9,482 nucleotides of DNA from Candidatus Calidifonticultor daggyaiensis. Lineage in GTDB: Bacteria; Actinomycetota; Humimicrobiia; Humimicrobiales; Humimicrobiaceae. Below the pieces are notes generated by a model. It was not told the origin of the DNA and did no database searches. It worked only from the letters and a program-made list of their open reading frames with translations. This document shows positions 6,273 to 9,482 of the stretch, one piece after another. The stretch lies in the NCBI GenBank assembly GCA_015661035.1, contig JACVJA010000032.1:1-9482 (forward strand), given 5' to 3'. Position 1 is the first letter of the stretch. The number at the start of each line of letters is the position of its first letter. Position numbers and translations under genes: made by a program.

Positions 6273-8270
6273 ATGGCAGTTGCAAGAGTTACAAAATTAT
6301 TGGTAGCATCCCATAAAACTGAAGAATTAAGGGTATTAAAACACCTTCAGAGTAAATCAATAGCAGAGGTTAAGCCCTATATTCCACCAGCAATTACTCC
6401 TCAAGAGTCAGAATCTGTTGCTGAAAATCTTAAAATGATAGAACAAACTAAAAAAGCATTAGATATTATAGACATATACAAAGAAAAAGAGGTAAAAAGA
6501 ATTGCTTCTAAGGCTGGAAAAATCGTTATAGAAAGGCAAGATTATAATACGATAATTAATACTGTAGACTTTCAAAGTATTATAGAGGATATTTTAAACT
6601 ATGAAAATGAAATTAAGTTTAATGATTCTGAAATTTACAATATTGAATCTAAAATTAAATATTTAAAAAAATGGCAAGTTTATAAAGGTAAAATACAGGA
6701 TTTAAAATCTACAGAACTTTATACTATTAAGCTAGTATATTTAAAAACAAAAAGGCAAGCGGTTGATAAAATTTTAAAAGGACTAAAGGAAAACAATATA
6801 GCATACGAGACAATTGATATTTTGAACGATTCAGTTTATTTAATTCTTGCATATCACAATGATTTTAAGGAAGAGGCAGATAATTATCTAAAAGAAATTC
6901 CTTTTGAATTTGCAGAACTTTCAGAATACAAAGATACAATTACTCATAATATACAACAGCTTGAAAAATCTTTAGAGTATCATAAAAGTAGAAAATTAAA
7001 TATTATAAATTTACTAAAGCAACTAGGTAAAGAAAATGAGAAAAATTTAATAATATTTCTTGACTATTTAGAAAGCAACTTGGAAATTGAAAATGTTTTA
7101 AGCTTGCGTCTATCTACTGAATATGCTTCTTTTTATACTGTTTGGATAAAAGAAAGTGATAAGACAAAATTTTACAAAGATATTTCAAAATTCAAAAATA
7201 TAGAAATTTATGAAGTTGCCCCTGAAGAAGGCGAGGAAATTCCAATAGTTTTAGAGAATAAACCTTTATTCAAGCCATTTGAAGTTATAATAAATCTTTA
7301 TGGAGTTCCTAAATATTTTGAAATTGACCCAACTCCATTTGTTTCATTTTTCTTCTTGATCTTTTTTGGATTATGTTTGACAGATGCGGGCTATGGACTA
7401 ATTTTTATTGGAATTTCAATTTATATGTTTTTTAAAATAAAAAATTCTAAAAAATTTGCTTTATTAATTTTTCTTTTAGGCTTGTTTACAATTTTTGCAG
7501 GTGCTTTATTTAATGGCTGGTTTGGTGATTTACCATCATATTTAAAAATTGATAATTTTTTTGCAAAATTTGCATTATTTGGTGACCCAATGAAATCTGA
7601 TAGTGGTGCTATGAATTTTTTTAGGCTTGCTCTTCTTTTAGGTGTAGTTCAAGTTTTATTTGGCCTTTTTGTAAGATTTTTTGATAGTTTAAAAAGAAAA
7701 GAAATAAAGTGCGCTTTTTTAGATACACTTCCATGGATTATTATTGTTGTGTGTTTAGTAATAATGCTTCTTTCAAGCAATGCAGCTGTAAATATGCAAA
7801 TAGTTGACTCGCCAATATTTCCAGCAAGTATTGCAAAAATATTGGTTTGGCTTTTAATTCCATCTGCTTTAATTATAATATTATTTTCTGCTCGTTCTGA
7901 AAGAAGCTGGGGTTTTAGGCTTTTCATGGGCTTTTTGAATTTAACTATTGTTAATGGAATAACTTCATATTTAGGTGATTTTTTATCATATATTAGACTT
8001 ATGGCATTAGGGCTGGTTACTGCAGGTATTGGTGTTGCAATAAATAAAATAGCTTTTCAACTTGCAGGGTTTCCTATTATAGGAATTATAATTCTTATAA
8101 TTGGTCTAATATTTGGACATATTTTTAATATAGGTATAAATACACTGGGCGGATTTGTTCACACTTTAAGGCTTCAATATGTGGAGTTTTTTTCCAAGTT
8201 TTATGAGGGTGGTGGAAAAGCATTTGAGCCTTTTAAAGAGGAACACAAATATGTGGTATTATTAGATTAA
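6273..8270 (+). CDS. ntpI: V/A-type ATPase subunit I (a-type membrane stator)
   Basis: The stator that forms the two ion half-channels beside the rotor ring. At 665 residues it has the normal size and two-part build. Residues 1-335 form the soluble arm, beginning MAVARVTKLLVASHKTEEL, with long helical stretches (about 50-135 and 220-275) and short alpha/beta lobes. From about 352 lies a membrane half with 7-8 helices. Family landmarks are DPTPFVSFFFLIFFGLCLTD (352-371) followed by AGYGL, GALFNGWFGD (410-419), SYLGDFLSYIRLMALGL (565-581) and HTLRLQYVEFFSKFYEGGG (630-648). R575 and R633 match the two arginines (yeast Vph1 R735 and R799) that meet the rotor carboxylate, so the protein looks functional. 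The ATG at 6273 is preceded only by a weak AAG, but the protein aligns with the family from its first residues. The next gene begins 113 bases later. Confidence 0.95.
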   Translation: MAVARVTKLLVASHKTEELRVLKHLQSKSIAEVKPYIPPAITPQESESVAENLKMIEQTKKALDIIDIYKEKEVKRIASKAGKIVIERQDYNTIINTVDFQSIIEDILNYENEIKFNDSEIYNIESKIKYLKKWQVYKGKIQDLKSTELYTIKLVYLKTKRQAVDKILKGLKENNIAYETIDILNDSVYLILAYHNDFKEEADNYLKEIPFEFAELSEYKDTITHNIQQLEKSLEYHKSRKLNIINLLKQLGKENEKNLIIFLDYLESNLEIENVLSLRLSTEYASFYTVWIKESDKTKFYKDISKFKNIEIYEVAPEEGEEIPIVLENKPLFKPFEVIINLYGVPKYFEIDPTPFVSFFFLIFFGLCLTDAGYGLIFIGISIYMFFKIKNSKKFALLIFLLGLFTIFAGALFNGWFGDLPSYLKIDNFFAKFALFGDPMKSDSGAMNFFRLALLLGVVQVLFGLFVRFFDSLKRKEIKCAFLDTLPWIIIVVCLVIMLLSSNAAVNMQIVDSPIFPASIAKILVWLLIPSALIIILFSARSERSWGFRLFMGFLNLTIVNGITSYLGDFLSYIRLMALGLVTAGIGVAINKIAFQLAGFPIIGIIILIIGLIFGHIFNIGINTLGGFVHTLRLQYVEFFSKFYEGGGKAFEPFKEEHKYVVLLD

Positions 8271-8356
8271 AATAATAACTAAATTGCACTATTTTAGAAT
8301 TTTGATTATAACTAATAATTAAATTTAAATATAGCTTAATATAACCTAAATATTAA

Positions 8357-8848
<492 letters not shown>

Positions 8849-8884
8849 AAATGATTGTAATAAAACGAAATCAATAAGAATAAA

Positions 8885-9482
8885 ATGGAAAATTTAAATC
8901 TAGAAGTAAATATCAATTCAAGTGATGATTCCAACCCAGTGGTAAAAAAAATACTTGATGATGCTTTATTAGAAAAAGAAAAAATTTTAAAAGATGCAGA
9001 AGATAAAAGAAAAGAGATAATAAATCTTGCTAAGAAGAAAAAAGAGGATTTGTTAAAGGACGCTTTAAAAGCTTCTGTAGAAAAGCAAAAAAAATCCTAT
9101 GAATTAGAACTTTCCAATGCTCTAGCGCAAATAAATAATGAAATTCTTATGCATAAAATAAAAATAATAGAGTCGTTAATAGCTAAAGCAAAAGAAAAAA
9201 TAAAAACTAAAAATTTAAATGATTATTTAAACTATATTGAAAAAACAATAAAAGTTTTGGACTTAAAAGACCCCGGGTATTTAATTGGTAAAGAGGAGAG
9301 GGCAATTACAGATGAGTTTATACAAAAAATTAGACCAATGAAAAAATTAGATACCACACCTAATTTTATTGAAGGAATAAGAATTATTGACGGCAAGAAG
9401 GAATATTTCTTTTCTATTGATACTTTAATTAATAATAAAATTGATTATATAAAAATAAAATTAGCTGAATTTTTATTCGCAA
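8885..9482 (+). CDS. ntpE: V/A-type ATPase subunit E (peripheral stalk), cut by right edge
   Basis: The frame from ATG 8885 stays open for 199 codons to the end of the window. Residues 20-90 are a lysine/glutamate-rich helix (LLEKEKILKDAEDKRKEI and onward), followed by a helical and globular part; PNFIEGIRIIDGKKEYFFSI is the typical G-G-hydrophobic-D-G strand pair of the C-terminal domain that binds the catalytic head, and IDTLINNKIDYIKIKLAEFLF is its closing helix. Known E subunits are about 200 residues, so only the last few are likely missing. Its helix should pair with the small coiled-coil subunit encoded at 5727. The first 18 residues (acidic and Ser/Asn-rich) precede the usual beginning of the coil; a later start is not supported by any internal Met near there. 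The gene begins 36 bases after ntpK with no clear Shine-Dalgarno site, so it may rely on the upstream gene for translation. Confidence 0.93.
   Translation, partial: MENLNLEVNINSSDDSNPVVKKILDDALLEKEKILKDAEDKRKEIINLAKKKKEDLLKDALKASVEKQKKSYELELSNALAQINNEILMHKIKIIESLIAKAKEKIKTKNLNDYLNYIEKTIKVLDLKDPGYLIGKEERAITDEFIQKIRPMKKLDTTPNFIEGIRIIDGKKEYFFSIDTLINNKIDYIKIKLAEFLFA

Noticed and set aside
7649..7927. Open frame on the minus strand, 92 codons
   Set aside because: Antisense to the membrane half of ntpI, no recognisable motif or start signal.

Overview
The window is very AT-rich (roughly 70-75% A+T by eye) and every gene I can support lies on the + strand. It reads as chromosomal DNA of a low-GC bacterium whose energy metabolism uses a membrane-bound pyrophosphatase and a V/A-type rotary ATPase. 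That pairing occurs in anaerobic or fermentative lineages. Elusimicrobiota (Endomicrobium-like) or spirochaetes such as Brachyspira would fit, but this is a guess from gene content and base composition; there is no rRNA or other marker gene here to decide it.

Layout: 1-698 is the C-terminal two thirds of a divergent NAD(P)-dependent glycerol-3-phosphate dehydrogenase (GpsA-like), cut by the window edge. 883-2109 is a GT-B, family-4-like glycosyltransferase. 2110-2721 has no intact gene. It looks like a decayed gene: a good ribosome-binding site and ATG, then coherent protein fragments in several frames separated by stops and shifts, with an 11-bp tandem duplication near the start. 2722-4857 is a full-length membrane pyrophosphatase (HppA) with K+-dependence residues and the gate glutamate in the position typical of Na+-pumping forms. 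4937-5512 is a macro-domain (ADP-ribose-binding or hydrolase) protein. From 5727 to the right edge runs the start of a V/A-type ATPase operon in the order F (peripheral-stalk small subunit), I (membrane stator), K (rotor ring) and E (peripheral stalk, cut by the edge). This is the same F-I-K-E order as the Enterococcus hirae Na+-ATPase ntp operon; the rest of the operon should lie beyond 9482.

How the genes may work together: the K subunit keeps all five residues that bind Na+ in the E. hirae rotor ring, and the neighbouring pyrophosphatase looks like a K+-dependent Na+-type pump. The simplest reading is a sodium-based bioenergetic locus, in which pyrophosphate hydrolysis and the rotary ATPase share one Na+ gradient. 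This is inferred from ligand residues and has not been measured. Ribosome-binding sites are strong only for hppA and ntpK, and K is the ATPase subunit needed in many copies. I saw no RNA genes, CRISPR arrays, insertion sequences or convincing intrinsic terminators.
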